Shown piece after piece: positions 25,168 to 32,502 of a stretch of 64,000 nucleotides of DNA. The notes under the pieces were generated by a model. The model ran no database searches. It was not told where the DNA came from and saw only the letters and a program-made list of their open reading frames with translations. The position numbers were made by a program, and so were the translations under genes. The stretch's first letter is position 1. Every line of letters starts with the position of its first letter. Origin of the DNA: Lacrimispora celerecrescens (lineage in GTDB: Bacteria > Bacillota > Clostridia > Lachnospirales > Lachnospiraceae); assembly GCF_000732605.1 (NCBI RefSeq), contig NZ_JPME01000004.1, forward strand, positions 1 through 64,000, read 5' to 3'.

Positions 25168-26415
25168 ATGGTAAATGAAGTAATGAAGTTTATCACCGGC
25201 TATGACAAGGAAGTGGGAGAAGCCATTGAAAAGGAGTGCGCAAGACAGAGAAGAAATCTGGAATTGATCGCATCGGAAAATATTGTTTCAGAACCGGTTA
25301 TGATGGCAATGGGTACTGTGCTTACCAACAAGTATGCAGAAGGTTATCCAGGAAAGCGTTATTATGGCGGCTGCGAGGATGTGGATATTGTTGAGACCAT
25401 TGCCATAGAGCGTGCGAAAGAAATATTTGGCTGTGATTATGCCAACGTCCAGCCTCATTCCGGGGCTCAGGCCAACATGGCGGTTTTTCTTGCCATGCTT
25501 CAGCCAGGGGATACGGTTATGGGTATGGACTTAAACCATGGCGGTCATTTAACCCATGGAAGCCCCGTTAACTTTTCCGGCTTGTATTTTAATATTATCC
25601 CATACGGAGTAAATGATGAGGGCTATCTTGATTATGATGAGATGGAAAGGCTTGCCATCTTGCACAAACCCAAATTAATTGTTGCAGGTGCCAGTGCCTA
25701 TGGAAGAGCCATTGATTTTAAGAGATTCCGGGAGGCAGCTGACAAGGCGGGGGCTTATCTTATGGTAGATATGGCACACATTGCAGGTCTTGTTGCTGCA
25801 GGAGTTCATGAAAGTCCTATCCCTTATGCGGATGTTGTGACTACGACCACTCATAAGACTCTTCGGGGGCCGAGAGGCGGAATGATTTTAGCAAATCAGG
25901 AAGCTGCGGATAAATTTAACTTCAATAAGGCTATTTTCCCCGGAACTCAGGGAGGGCCTCTGGAGCATGTGATCGCCGGTAAAGCCGTCTGCTTTGGTGA
26001 AGCTTTAAAGCCTGAGTTTAAGACCTATCAGGAGCAGGTGGTGAAAAACGCCAAGGCCCTGGCTGCTGCCTTGATCAAGCAGGGCTTTAACATTCTGACA
26101 GGCGGTACGGATAATCATCTGATGTTGATTGACTTAAGAGGGCTTGAGGTAACCGGTAAGGAACTGCAGAACCGCTGTGATGAGGTTTATATTACCCTGA
26201 ACAAAAATGCAGTGCCAAACGATCCAAGAAGTCCATTCGTAACTTCCGGTGTCCGCGTGGGAACTCCGGCTATTACCTCAAGAGGTTTAAAGGAAGAAGA
26301 TATGGAAAAAATCGCAGAGTGCATCTGGTTGGCTGCTACGGATTTTGAAAATAAAGCTGATTACATTCGTGATGAAGTAACAAAGATCTGCGAGAAATAT
26401 CCGCTGTATGAATAA
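25168..26415 (+). CDS. glyA: Serine hydroxymethyltransferase
   Basis: A 415-residue PLP enzyme that interconverts serine and glycine with tetrahydrofolate, supplying one-carbon units. The PLP-binding lysine is K230 in [13 protein letters not shown]; the opening [17 protein letters not shown] and [16 protein letters not shown] are family hallmarks. A GTG at 25162 is in frame, but the ATG at 25168 has a better distance from GAGGAA and is used. It ends at a probable terminator at 26424-26530. Confidence 0.95.
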   Translation: MVNEVMKFITGYDKEVGEAIEKECARQRRNLELIASENIVSEPVMMAMGTVLTNKYAEGYPGKRYYGGCEDVDIVETIAIERAKEIFGCDYANVQPHSGAQANMAVFLAMLQPGDTVMGMDLNHGGHLTHGSPVNFSGLYFNIIPYGVNDEGYLDYDEMERLAILHKPKLIVAGASAYGRAIDFKRFREAADKAGAYLMVDMAHIAGLVAAGVHESPIPYADVVTTTTHKTLRGPRGGMILANQEAADKFNFNKAIFPGTQGGPLEHVIAGKAVCFGEALKPEFKTYQEQVVKNAKALAAALIKQGFNILTGGTDNHLMLIDLRGLEVTGKELQNRCDEVYITLNKNAVPNDPRSPFVTSGVRVGTPAITSRGLKEEDMEKIAECIWLAATDFENKADYIRDEVTKICEKYPLYE

Positions 26416-26423
26416 AAGAATAT

Positions 26424-26530
26424 AAAAAAGAGGCTGCGATGAGAGAGGTCACATCGGATTTTGTGCAAGAAATGGATTATTATGCTCAGTATCTGATAAG
26501 AACTTTTTCATGGCAGCCTTTTTTATTTTT
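26424..26530 (+). terminator. Large branched terminator after glyA
   Basis: aaaaaagaggctgc (GGCTGC at 26432-26437) pairs with GCAGCC (26513-26518) followed by tttttt. The 75-base interior can form a second hairpin, cgatg with catcg (26437-26455). The long loop lowers certainty. Confidence 0.5.
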
Positions 26531-26566
26531 AACAATTATTTAATACTCCATCAGTAACAAATATAT

Positions 26567-26599
26567 TATACTATAACGGGTTGAGCGCATTGCTCAACC
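26567..26599 (+). promoter_or_regulatory. -10 box and adjoining palindrome before motA
   Basis: TATACT (26567-26572) without a clear -35, followed by the perfect inverted repeat ggttgagc (26579-26586) / gctcaacc (26592-26599) with a 5-base centre. The repeat lies where transcription would begin, so it is either an operator or a 5' mRNA stem-loop. Confidence 0.45.
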
Positions 26600-26625
26600 A
26601 ATATGGATCATACAAAGGAGAAACT

Positions 26626-27429
26626 ATGGAAATAACCACCATCTTAGGAGTTATAGTCGGCGTTATCGCCGTTGTCGGCGCTATGATTTTTAAGCACATT
26701 AATTTTTCAGTCCTCATTAACCCAGCTGCCTTTTTTGTTATTATTGTCGGCACTGTTGCTACAATTTTGAATTCTTTTCCCAGCCAGAATATTAAATCCA
26801 TCGGTTCGCTGTTTCGAGTCCTTTTTACTAAACAAAAAAGATCCTCTGAAGCAGAAATGATTGAATTAATGTATGAACTATCCAAACAAGCCCGCTCAGA
26901 GGGCCTTTTATCTCTGGAGGTTAAAGCAGAAGAACTACAAGACCCTTTTTTAAAAAAAGGAATTCGTTTGCTTGTTGACGGTGCTGGAGAAGAACTGATC
27001 GAGGAGATTTTGGAAACGGAAATCGCTGCAATGGAAAAAAGACATGAAATCAATGCCAGTATTTTTTCATCAGCAGGTACCTATGCTCCTACCCTGGGTG
27101 TTTTGGGCGCAGTATTCGGTTTGATTGCAGCGATGTCATCAATCAACGATACGGAACGAATGGCAGAAGCAATTGCTGCGGCCTTTATTGCAACGATTCT
27201 CGGTATTTTCACCGGCTATGTTCTATGGAACCCATTCGCCAAAAAGCTTAAAGTAAAAAGCCAGCAGGAAGTCATGGCAAAAGAAATTATTATAAAAGGT
27301 GTATTATCCATGCATAATGGGGATTCCCCCTTTATACTTAGAGAAAAGTTACTTGCTGCCCTTCCGAAATCCATGCAGAAAAAAATAACTGAGCAGGACC
27401 ATGCATCGGAACAGGGCAAAAAGGGATAA
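26626..27429 (+). CDS. motA: Flagellar motor stator protein MotA
   Basis: A 267-residue membrane protein with four spans. The MotA/TolQ/ExbB domain is clear in SSAGTYAPTLGVLGAVFGLIAA and the C-terminal span (IATILGIFTGYVLWNPFA), and a large cytoplasmic loop lies between spans 2 and 3 with charged residues for torque generation. An in-frame TTG exists at 26581, but the ATG at 26626 follows AAAGGAG by 5 bases. With MotB (12 bases downstream) it forms the ion-conducting stator. No other flagellar genes are in the window. Confidence 0.9.
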   Translation: MEITTILGVIVGVIAVVGAMIFKHINFSVLINPAAFFVIIVGTVATILNSFPSQNIKSIGSLFRVLFTKQKRSSEAEMIELMYELSKQARSEGLLSLEVKAEELQDPFLKKGIRLLVDGAGEELIEEILETEIAAMEKRHEINASIFSSAGTYAPTLGVLGAVFGLIAAMSSINDTERMAEAIAAAFIATILGIFTGYVLWNPFAKKLKVKSQQEVMAKEIIIKGVLSMHNGDSPFILREKLLAALPKSMQKKITEQDHASEQGKKG

Positions 27430-27440
27430 GGTGATCACGT

Positions 27441-28226
27441 ATGTCAAAAAAAAGAGAGCATGTACACCAGGAAGAAGAAGCCGGCGAAGCATGGCTGTTG
27501 CCATATTCAGATCTAATGACCCTGCTGCTGGCAGTTTTTATTGTACTATTTGCTGTCAGTAAGATCGATGCCGAAAAAGCGCAGCAGATTTCCGAACAGT
27601 TTTCAGGAACAATGATGAATAAAGGCTATGAAACCGGGGTATCATCGGGAGCTGGTTCAAACGGAAACGGTGCACAGACAGGCGGTCCGTTAAATATTGA
27701 GACACAAAGCGAGCTGGAGAGTTTTATGGGAGAGTATGAACTCAGAAAGCTGGAAAATTTAAAAGCCGAACTAGATACAAAACTACATAATCAAGGCATG
27801 GATCAGTCCGTATCAACTATGATTGATATGCGCGGCCTTGTAATCAGGCTTAATAACGCCATATTCTTTGATTCAGGAAGTGCGGAAATTAAAAAACAAA
27901 GCGAGGATACTTTAGTTGAAGTAGCAGGTCTACTGAATACGATTGATAATTATATACGTGTTGAGGGGCATACCGACAACGTTCCGATTAGACGAAGTAA
28001 CTATCCTTCGAACTGGGAATTATCTACAGCGAGAGCGGTCAATGTTGTAAAGCTTTTTATTGATAAATGTAATTTTTCGCCGGATAAGCTAATCGCTGTC
28101 GGCTATGGCGAGTTTAAACCTGTGGCAGACAATGCGACAGCTGAAGGGAGAGCAAAAAACAGGCGTATTGATGTGATTGTCCTAAGTTCAAAATACGACA
28201 ATCTGGAAGAACAGCTTGTGAAGTGA
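27441..28226 (+). CDS. motB: Flagellar motor stator protein MotB
   Basis: A 261-residue protein. After a basic cytoplasmic tail the single span begins LLPYSDLMTLLLAVF, with D24 as the ion-binding aspartate. A Gly/Ser linker with the plug region follows, then an OmpA/MotB peptidoglycan-binding domain (VEGHTDNVPI, NWELSTARA, NRRIDVIVL) from about residue 120. It anchors the stator to the wall. The pair ends at the terminator 28258-28291. Confidence 0.92.
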   Translation: MSKKREHVHQEEEAGEAWLLPYSDLMTLLLAVFIVLFAVSKIDAEKAQQISEQFSGTMMNKGYETGVSSGAGSNGNGAQTGGPLNIETQSELESFMGEYELRKLENLKAELDTKLHNQGMDQSVSTMIDMRGLVIRLNNAIFFDSGSAEIKKQSEDTLVEVAGLLNTIDNYIRVEGHTDNVPIRRSNYPSNWELSTARAVNVVKLFIDKCNFSPDKLIAVGYGEFKPVADNATAEGRAKNRRIDVIVLSSKYDNLEEQLVK

Positions 28227-28257
28227 GAATGAAATTTACCCAATGTAAGATTATATA

Positions 28258-28291
28258 AAAACTGTGCGGCATATAGCCGCGCAGTTTTTTT
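28258..28291. terminator. Bidirectional terminator between motB and the DUF1540 gene
   Basis: A 13-pair stem aaaactgtgcggc / gccgcgcagtttt with loop atata and T-runs on both strands. It serves motB from the left and the small minus-strand gene from the right. Confidence 0.88.
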
Positions 28292-28322
28292 AGGAGGAAA
28301 TTAAATTATGCAAATTATGCTG

Positions 28323-28493
28323 TTATGCCTGGTTCTTGAAAGATTCGCAGTCAGTGCATTCTTTTTTAGTGGGATTTTGTTCATGTGTTCCCACTTTAAT
28401 TTTCTCCAGTGTGCAATAATCTTCGCTTTTTGCATGATAAGCGCAATTATCGATGGAGCATTGGATACATTCGTTTTTTCCGTTTACTAACAT
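28323..28493 (-). CDS. DUF1540 small cysteine-rich protein
   Basis: A 56-residue protein on the minus strand, behind a perfect AAGGAGG seven bases before the ATG. It reads MLVNGKNECIQCSIDNCAYH and later TLEKIKVGTH, ending TDCESFKNQA. The six Cys and one His in the order C-x2-C-x4-C-x2-H ... C ... C-x2-C match DUF1540, a presumed metal-binding family common in Clostridia, of unknown function. The plus strand also has an open frame here, but it lacks a plausible protein. The gene ends at the shared terminator 28258-28291. Confidence 0.82.
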   Translation of the reverse strand: MLVNGKNECIQCSIDNCAYHAKSEDYCTLEKIKVGTHEQNPTKKECTDCESFKNQA

Positions 28494-28611
28494 GGGTAAA
28501 CCTCCTTATTGATTATTACATCTATATTGTTGTCAAAATTAACGGAATTATTTTGGCAATTTTTTCTTAAACAGAGTGTGTTATATTTTTGTTAAACAAA
28601 AAGTTTTTCAG

Positions 28612-28640
28612 TTGACCAAAAAAATATTTTGTGCTAATCT
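28612..28640 (+). promoter_or_regulatory. Promoter of the purine permease
   Basis: TTGACC (28612-28617), 17-base spacer, TAATCT (28635-28640), start near 28647. The whole 28494-28697 gap is very AT-rich. I see no purine riboswitch core in it. Confidence 0.6.
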
Positions 28641-28697
28641 TTTTTTCGTCAAAACAGTACAAAATTCGACTGTTTACTAATTATGGAGGTGTAGTAT

Positions 28698-30071
28698 ATG
28701 GATAATTCAAAGCAATACAATCTGATTTACCAGCTTGATGGCAGGCCACCATTAAAAGTTGCGGTTCCTTTAGGTCTTCAGCATGTTATGGCAATGTTCG
28801 TTGGAAACCTGGCCCCAATCTTTATCCTTACCGGTGCTATGAGCACACAGGATGCACCTTTTCCTCCGGAATTACGGATCATGATGATTCAGTGCGCCAT
28901 GTTCGTATCTGGGCTTGCAACCCTTCTTCAGCTTTATCCACTGAAGCTGGGAATCATCCAGGTGGGAGCACGCCTTCCCATCGTTATGGGAACTGCTTTT
29001 GCTTTCGTTCCGACTATGCAGGGGCTAGGGGCAAAGCTGTTGGCGGAACAGATCGCTCCGGTTGAGGCCATGGGCTACGTATTGGGCGGTGTAATCGCAG
29101 GAAGCTTGATCGAACTGATCATGGGTATTTTCTTAAAACCGCTGAAAAGATTTTTCCCGCCTCTGGTAATCGGCTCGGTTCTCATTACCATTGGTATCAA
29201 ACTGCTTACGACTGGCGCTACATACTTTGTAGGAGGTGCAGGCGCAAAGGATATCGGCGCAGGAAAGTACTGGCTTGTCGGCGGCATCGTGCTATTAGTC
29301 ATTGTTCTGCTTAACCGTTTTGCGACCGGCATGTTGAAAGCGACTGCTATTTTAATCGGTATCATCGTCGGCTACATTGTAGCTGCCCTTATGGGAATGG
29401 TTAACTTTGGAACTGTTTCCAGTGCAGCATGGTTCAGCGTTCCAATGCCATTTATGATTAAGCCTCTGTTCCGTTCCGATATCGTTTTCCCCTTCTTTGC
29501 GGTATACGTGGTTGCAGGTCTAGAGACCATGGGGAATGCAAATGGTATCACGATTTCCGCTTTTGGACGTGAAGCCACTGCGGAAGAGATTTCCGGCGGA
29601 ATTATATCTGATGCTGTCAGCTGTGCATTTGCAGGCATCTTCAATGTTCTTCCAAACACGGCTTTCGGCCAGAACGTGGGTATCATTGCAATGACTAAGG
29701 TTATTAACCGGTTCTGTATCGCTATCGGCGCCATAGTTCTGATACTTGCAGGCTTGTTCCCTAAAATCGGTGCGATTTTCAATGCTATGCCTAACTGCGT
29801 TATGGGTGGTGCGGTAATTACTGTTTTCGCCATGATTTTCTTAAATGGTGTAAAGATGGTATTAAAAGAAGGTTTAGATGACAAAAACAGCCTGATCCTT
29901 GCCATTACGCTTGGCCTTGGTTTTGGTGTGGGGAGTTTAAGCGATTCAGTGAAGGAAAACTTCCCCGCAGTACTCCGCTTTATCTTTGCGGAGCCAGTGG
30001 CTGCAGTCTGTATCGTCAGTGTTCTGGCGTGTATCTTTTTAAGACCGGAAGCTTCTAAAACAACAAAGTAG
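28698..30071 (+). CDS. NCS2-family xanthine/uric acid permease
   Basis: A 457-residue nucleobase transporter with about 14 spans. The NCS2 signature region is FGQNVGIIAMTKVINRF, preceded by GLETMGNANG. Similar proteins import xanthine or urate with protons. The neighbouring molybdenum hydroxylase (31261-34777) supports a purine substrate; uracil is a less likely alternative. GGAGGTG lies before the ATG, and the terminator 30078-30113 follows the stop. Confidence 0.88.
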   Translation: MDNSKQYNLIYQLDGRPPLKVAVPLGLQHVMAMFVGNLAPIFILTGAMSTQDAPFPPELRIMMIQCAMFVSGLATLLQLYPLKLGIIQVGARLPIVMGTAFAFVPTMQGLGAKLLAEQIAPVEAMGYVLGGVIAGSLIELIMGIFLKPLKRFFPPLVIGSVLITIGIKLLTTGATYFVGGAGAKDIGAGKYWLVGGIVLLVIVLLNRFATGMLKATAILIGIIVGYIVAALMGMVNFGTVSSAAWFSVPMPFMIKPLFRSDIVFPFFAVYVVAGLETMGNANGITISAFGREATAEEISGGIISDAVSCAFAGIFNVLPNTAFGQNVGIIAMTKVINRFCIAIGAIVLILAGLFPKIGAIFNAMPNCVMGGAVITVFAMIFLNGVKMVLKEGLDDKNSLILAITLGLGFGVGSLSDSVKENFPAVLRFIFAEPVAAVCIVSVLACIFLRPEASKTTK

Positions 30072-30077
30072 TAAACT

Positions 30078-30113
30078 AAACCCCGTTCGGATGAGATCCG
30101 GTCGGGGTTTTTC
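30078..30113 (+). terminator. Rho-independent terminator of the permease gene
   Basis: aaaccccgttcgg (30078-30090) pairs with ccggtcggggttt (30098-30110) with one mismatch, 7-base loop, then more T. The promoter of the next gene starts at its very end. Confidence 0.85.
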
Positions 30114-30142
30114 TTGGAGCCGGGAAGGAGATATGGTATACT
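30114..30142 (+). promoter_or_regulatory. Promoter of the SDR reductase gene
   Basis: TTGGAG (30114-30119), 17-base spacer, TATACT (30137-30142); start near 30149, leaving a very short leader before AGGGGAGGG and the ATG at 30166. Confidence 0.6.
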
Positions 30143-30165
30143 GTAAAAAAAGGGGAGGGAAAAGA

Positions 30166-31068
30166 ATGAAGAAAAAAATAATGGTCACAGGTTCTGAGGG
30201 TTTCCTTGGAGGAAGAATTGCCGCATATTATGAAAAGGATTATGATGTGATCCGGGTGGGACATAAGAGCCTGGACATCACGGATGAAAAAGCGGTGGTT
30301 GAATATATAAAGGATAAAAGCCCTGACGCAGTAATCCATTGCGCTGCAATATCAAACACCAGGGTATGCGAGGAAAATCCTGCACTTTCTGAGGCAGTGA
30401 ACCGGAGAGGATCCGTCAACATTGCCAAAGCATGCAGGGAGATTGGCAGCAGGCTGCTATTTATGAGCTCGGATCAGATTTATGGGGGCAGCAGGCAAAT
30501 GGCACCGAATAAGGAAACTGATATAATCCCTCTTATCAATGTTTATGGGGCTCACAAAAAGCAGGCAGAGGATGAGATTCTGGAGATTTTACCAGAGGGG
30601 ATCTGCCTTCGCCTCACATGGATGTATGATTTCCCGGTCAGAGGCCTTAAAAGCAACTCAAACCTCCTGGTCAACTTATTAAGATCCATGGTACAGAACC
30701 GCCCTATTAAGCTTTCGGTTTCCGATTACCGCGGCATTACCTGGGTACAGGAAGTGGTGAAAAATATGGAGCCTGCCATGGACCTGCCTGGCGGAATTTA
30801 TAATTTTGGCAGTGAAAGTACCCTTTCCGCTTATGAAATAGGAAGCAGAGTCTTTCAAATGCTTGATAAAAACGGTAACAGGGGGAACTTTGTGAGCCCG
30901 AATGAAACAGTGGCCGGGAACAATCCCAGAAACTTAACCATGGATATGGGAAAGCTTAAGGCCTATGGGATCAGTTTTTCTGAAACAGTAACGGGATTTT
31001 CAAAATGCCTTGAGGCAAATCCTGAATATGTTTGTGCCTTAATTGGAGAATCTATTGTCGAAATTTGA
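30166..31068 (+). CDS. NAD(P)-dependent SDR reductase, RmlD-like
   Basis: A 300-residue extended short-chain dehydrogenase. The Rossmann motif is VTGSEGFLGG at the N-terminus. The catalytic region is SSDQIYGG with YGAHK (YxxxK) further on, as in dTDP-4-dehydrorhamnose reductases (RmlD). The frame is open from 30091, but that part overlaps the upstream terminator and promoter; the ATG at 30166 has the ribosome site. No other nucleotide-sugar genes are nearby, so the substrate is open. Confidence 0.8.
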   Translation: MKKKIMVTGSEGFLGGRIAAYYEKDYDVIRVGHKSLDITDEKAVVEYIKDKSPDAVIHCAAISNTRVCEENPALSEAVNRRGSVNIAKACREIGSRLLFMSSDQIYGGSRQMAPNKETDIIPLINVYGAHKKQAEDEILEILPEGICLRLTWMYDFPVRGLKSNSNLLVNLLRSMVQNRPIKLSVSDYRGITWVQEVVKNMEPAMDLPGGIYNFGSESTLSAYEIGSRVFQMLDKNGNRGNFVSPNETVAGNNPRNLTMDMGKLKAYGISFSETVTGFSKCLEANPEYVCALIGESIVEI

Positions 31069-31100
31069 CGAATTTAATAAAAAAATCTTAAAGCCATTGT

Positions 31101-31137
31101 CAAAACCGGAAGGAGTATGATATACTCTTTTCGGTTT
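31101..31137 (+). terminator. Long hairpin terminator after the SDR gene
   Basis: A 17-pair stem (31101-31117 with 31121-31137, three G-T pairs) with loop gat, ending in ggtttttct. It contains TTGTCA and TATACT with an 18-base spacer, but their position inside the stem makes a terminator more likely than a promoter. Confidence 0.75.
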
Positions 31138-31260
31138 TTCTAATATATAATATGATAATTATAAGTCATACTAATTAATGAAGCGGTGTTTTACTGATAG
31201 ATAAGGGAAAAACGGATAGCAGACAACGATGAGAGCTTGGGAGCCAGGAGGACAGTTCCA

Positions 31261-32037
31261 ATGATTCGATTTAAAAATTATGTAAAAGCAGAAAACCTGG
31301 AGGAGGCCTTTGCACTGAATCAGAAGAAGAGCAGTGTAATAGGCGGAGGCATGATGTGGCTGAAGGTACAGAGCCGGGTGAAAATGACACTGGTGGATTT
31401 ATCCGGGCTTGGGCTTGATGGGATTGAAGAAAAGGAAGATGAGTTTTCCATAGGTGCCATGTGTACCCTGCGCCAGCTGGAAACCCATGAAGGGCTGAAC
31501 GCATGCTTTAACGGTGTTTTTAAAGAGTGCACCCGTTCCATTGTTGGAGTTCAGTTCCGAAACGGAGCAACCGTAGGTGGAAGCGTATTCGGCAGGTTTG
31601 GATTTTCTGATATCATCACCTGTCTTTTGGCCCTTGATACCTATGTGGAGCTGTACAAGGGAGGCCTGGTACCTTTGGAAGAATTTTGCCGGATGAAGAG
31701 TAACAGAGATATCCTGGTCCGTATCCATATAAAAAAGGATGGAAGAAGAGCAGTTTACGCTTCCCAGCGTATGTCAAAAACAGATTTTCCTGTAATTGCC
31801 TGCTGTGCAGCCCAAAAAGCCGGAAAATTCTATGTCTCGGTGGGAGCAAGGCCAGCAAAGGCGGAGCTGGTTGTGCTTGAAGAAAACCAGGATTGTCTTA
31901 AAGAAGAACTTGCCAAAAGAGCATCGGAACGCTTCACCTATGGTACCAATATGAGGGGAAGCGGTGCCTATCGGAAGAATTTGGCTGAAATATATATAAA
32001 AAGGCTTTTAGAAGCGCTGGAACAGGAGGAACGGTAA
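31261..32037 (+). CDS. Molybdenum hydroxylase FAD-binding subunit (xanthine dehydrogenase type)
   Basis: A 258-residue subunit of the CoxM/XdhB family, which passes electrons from the FeS centres to an acceptor. The first FAD loop is SVIGGGMMWLKV and the second NGATVGGSVFGRFGFSD. A C-terminal CO dehydrogenase flavoprotein domain follows. The ATG at 31261 is nine bases after AGGAGG; an in-frame GTG/ATG region upstream (31237) lacks such a site. The next gene starts directly at the stop, so all three subunits form one operon. Confidence 0.87.
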   Translation: MIRFKNYVKAENLEEAFALNQKKSSVIGGGMMWLKVQSRVKMTLVDLSGLGLDGIEEKEDEFSIGAMCTLRQLETHEGLNACFNGVFKECTRSIVGVQFRNGATVGGSVFGRFGFSDIITCLLALDTYVELYKGGLVPLEEFCRMKSNRDILVRIHIKKDGRRAVYASQRMSKTDFPVIACCAAQKAGKFYVSVGARPAKAELVVLEENQDCLKEELAKRASERFTYGTNMRGSGAYRKNLAEIYIKRLLEALEQEER

Positions 32038-32502
32038 ATGGAGATCGAATTTACACTGAATGGAAAAATGACGTATGAGGAAATCGCAGATGATACCACT
32101 TTATTCCATCTCCTTAGAAGAAAGGGCTGCTACAGCGTAAAATGCGGATGCGAAACGGAAAACTGTGGACTTTGCACGGTGTTGGTCAATGGAAAATCTA
32201 GGCTATCCTGCTCATTTTTAGCTGCAAGGGCAAATGGCTGTGATGTGGTGACCTTAGAAGGCGTGGAAAAGGAAGCGAAACTGTTTGGATCCTATCTGGC
32301 GGCAGAAGGTGCGGAGCAGTGCGGTTTCTGCAGTCCGGGACTTATTATGAATGTGCTGGCAATGGAAAGAGAAGAAATCCTTGATGATGAGGGGATAAAA
32401 GAATATCTGGCCGGGAATTTATGCCGGTGCAGCGGCTATATGGGACAGCTTCGGGCCATAAAGAACTATTTAAGCAGAGGAGAAAAAAGGGATGAATTAT
32501 AA
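32038..32502 (+). CDS. Molybdenum hydroxylase 2Fe-2S subunit
   Basis: A 154-residue subunit with two [2Fe-2S] clusters. The plant-ferredoxin-type cluster uses C38, C43, C46 and C58; the second uses C95, C98, C129 and C131 (QCGFCSPG and NLCRCSGY). It relays electrons from the molybdenum centre to FAD. It abuts the FAD subunit gene and overlaps the next gene by 11 bases, so expression is coupled. Confidence 0.92.
   Translation: MEIEFTLNGKMTYEEIADDTTLFHLLRRKGCYSVKCGCETENCGLCTVLVNGKSRLSCSFLAARANGCDVVTLEGVEKEAKLFGSYLAAEGAEQCGFCSPGLIMNVLAMEREEILDDEGIKEYLAGNLCRCSGYMGQLRAIKNYLSRGEKRDEL

Noticed and set aside
28308-28490. Plus-strand 60-residue frame after motB
   Set aside because: It is the antisense of the DUF1540 gene, which has the stronger evidence (ribosome site, Cys pattern).
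28494-28697. Purine riboswitch before the NCS2 permease
   Set aside because: The conserved three-way-junction core and loop sequences are not present.
31096-31125. TTGTCA-18-TATACT as promoter of the hydroxylase operon
   Set aside because: Both boxes are embedded in a 17-pair terminator hairpin. A promoter for 31261 probably lies in the AT-rich 31140-31200 stretch but no clear boxes are seen.
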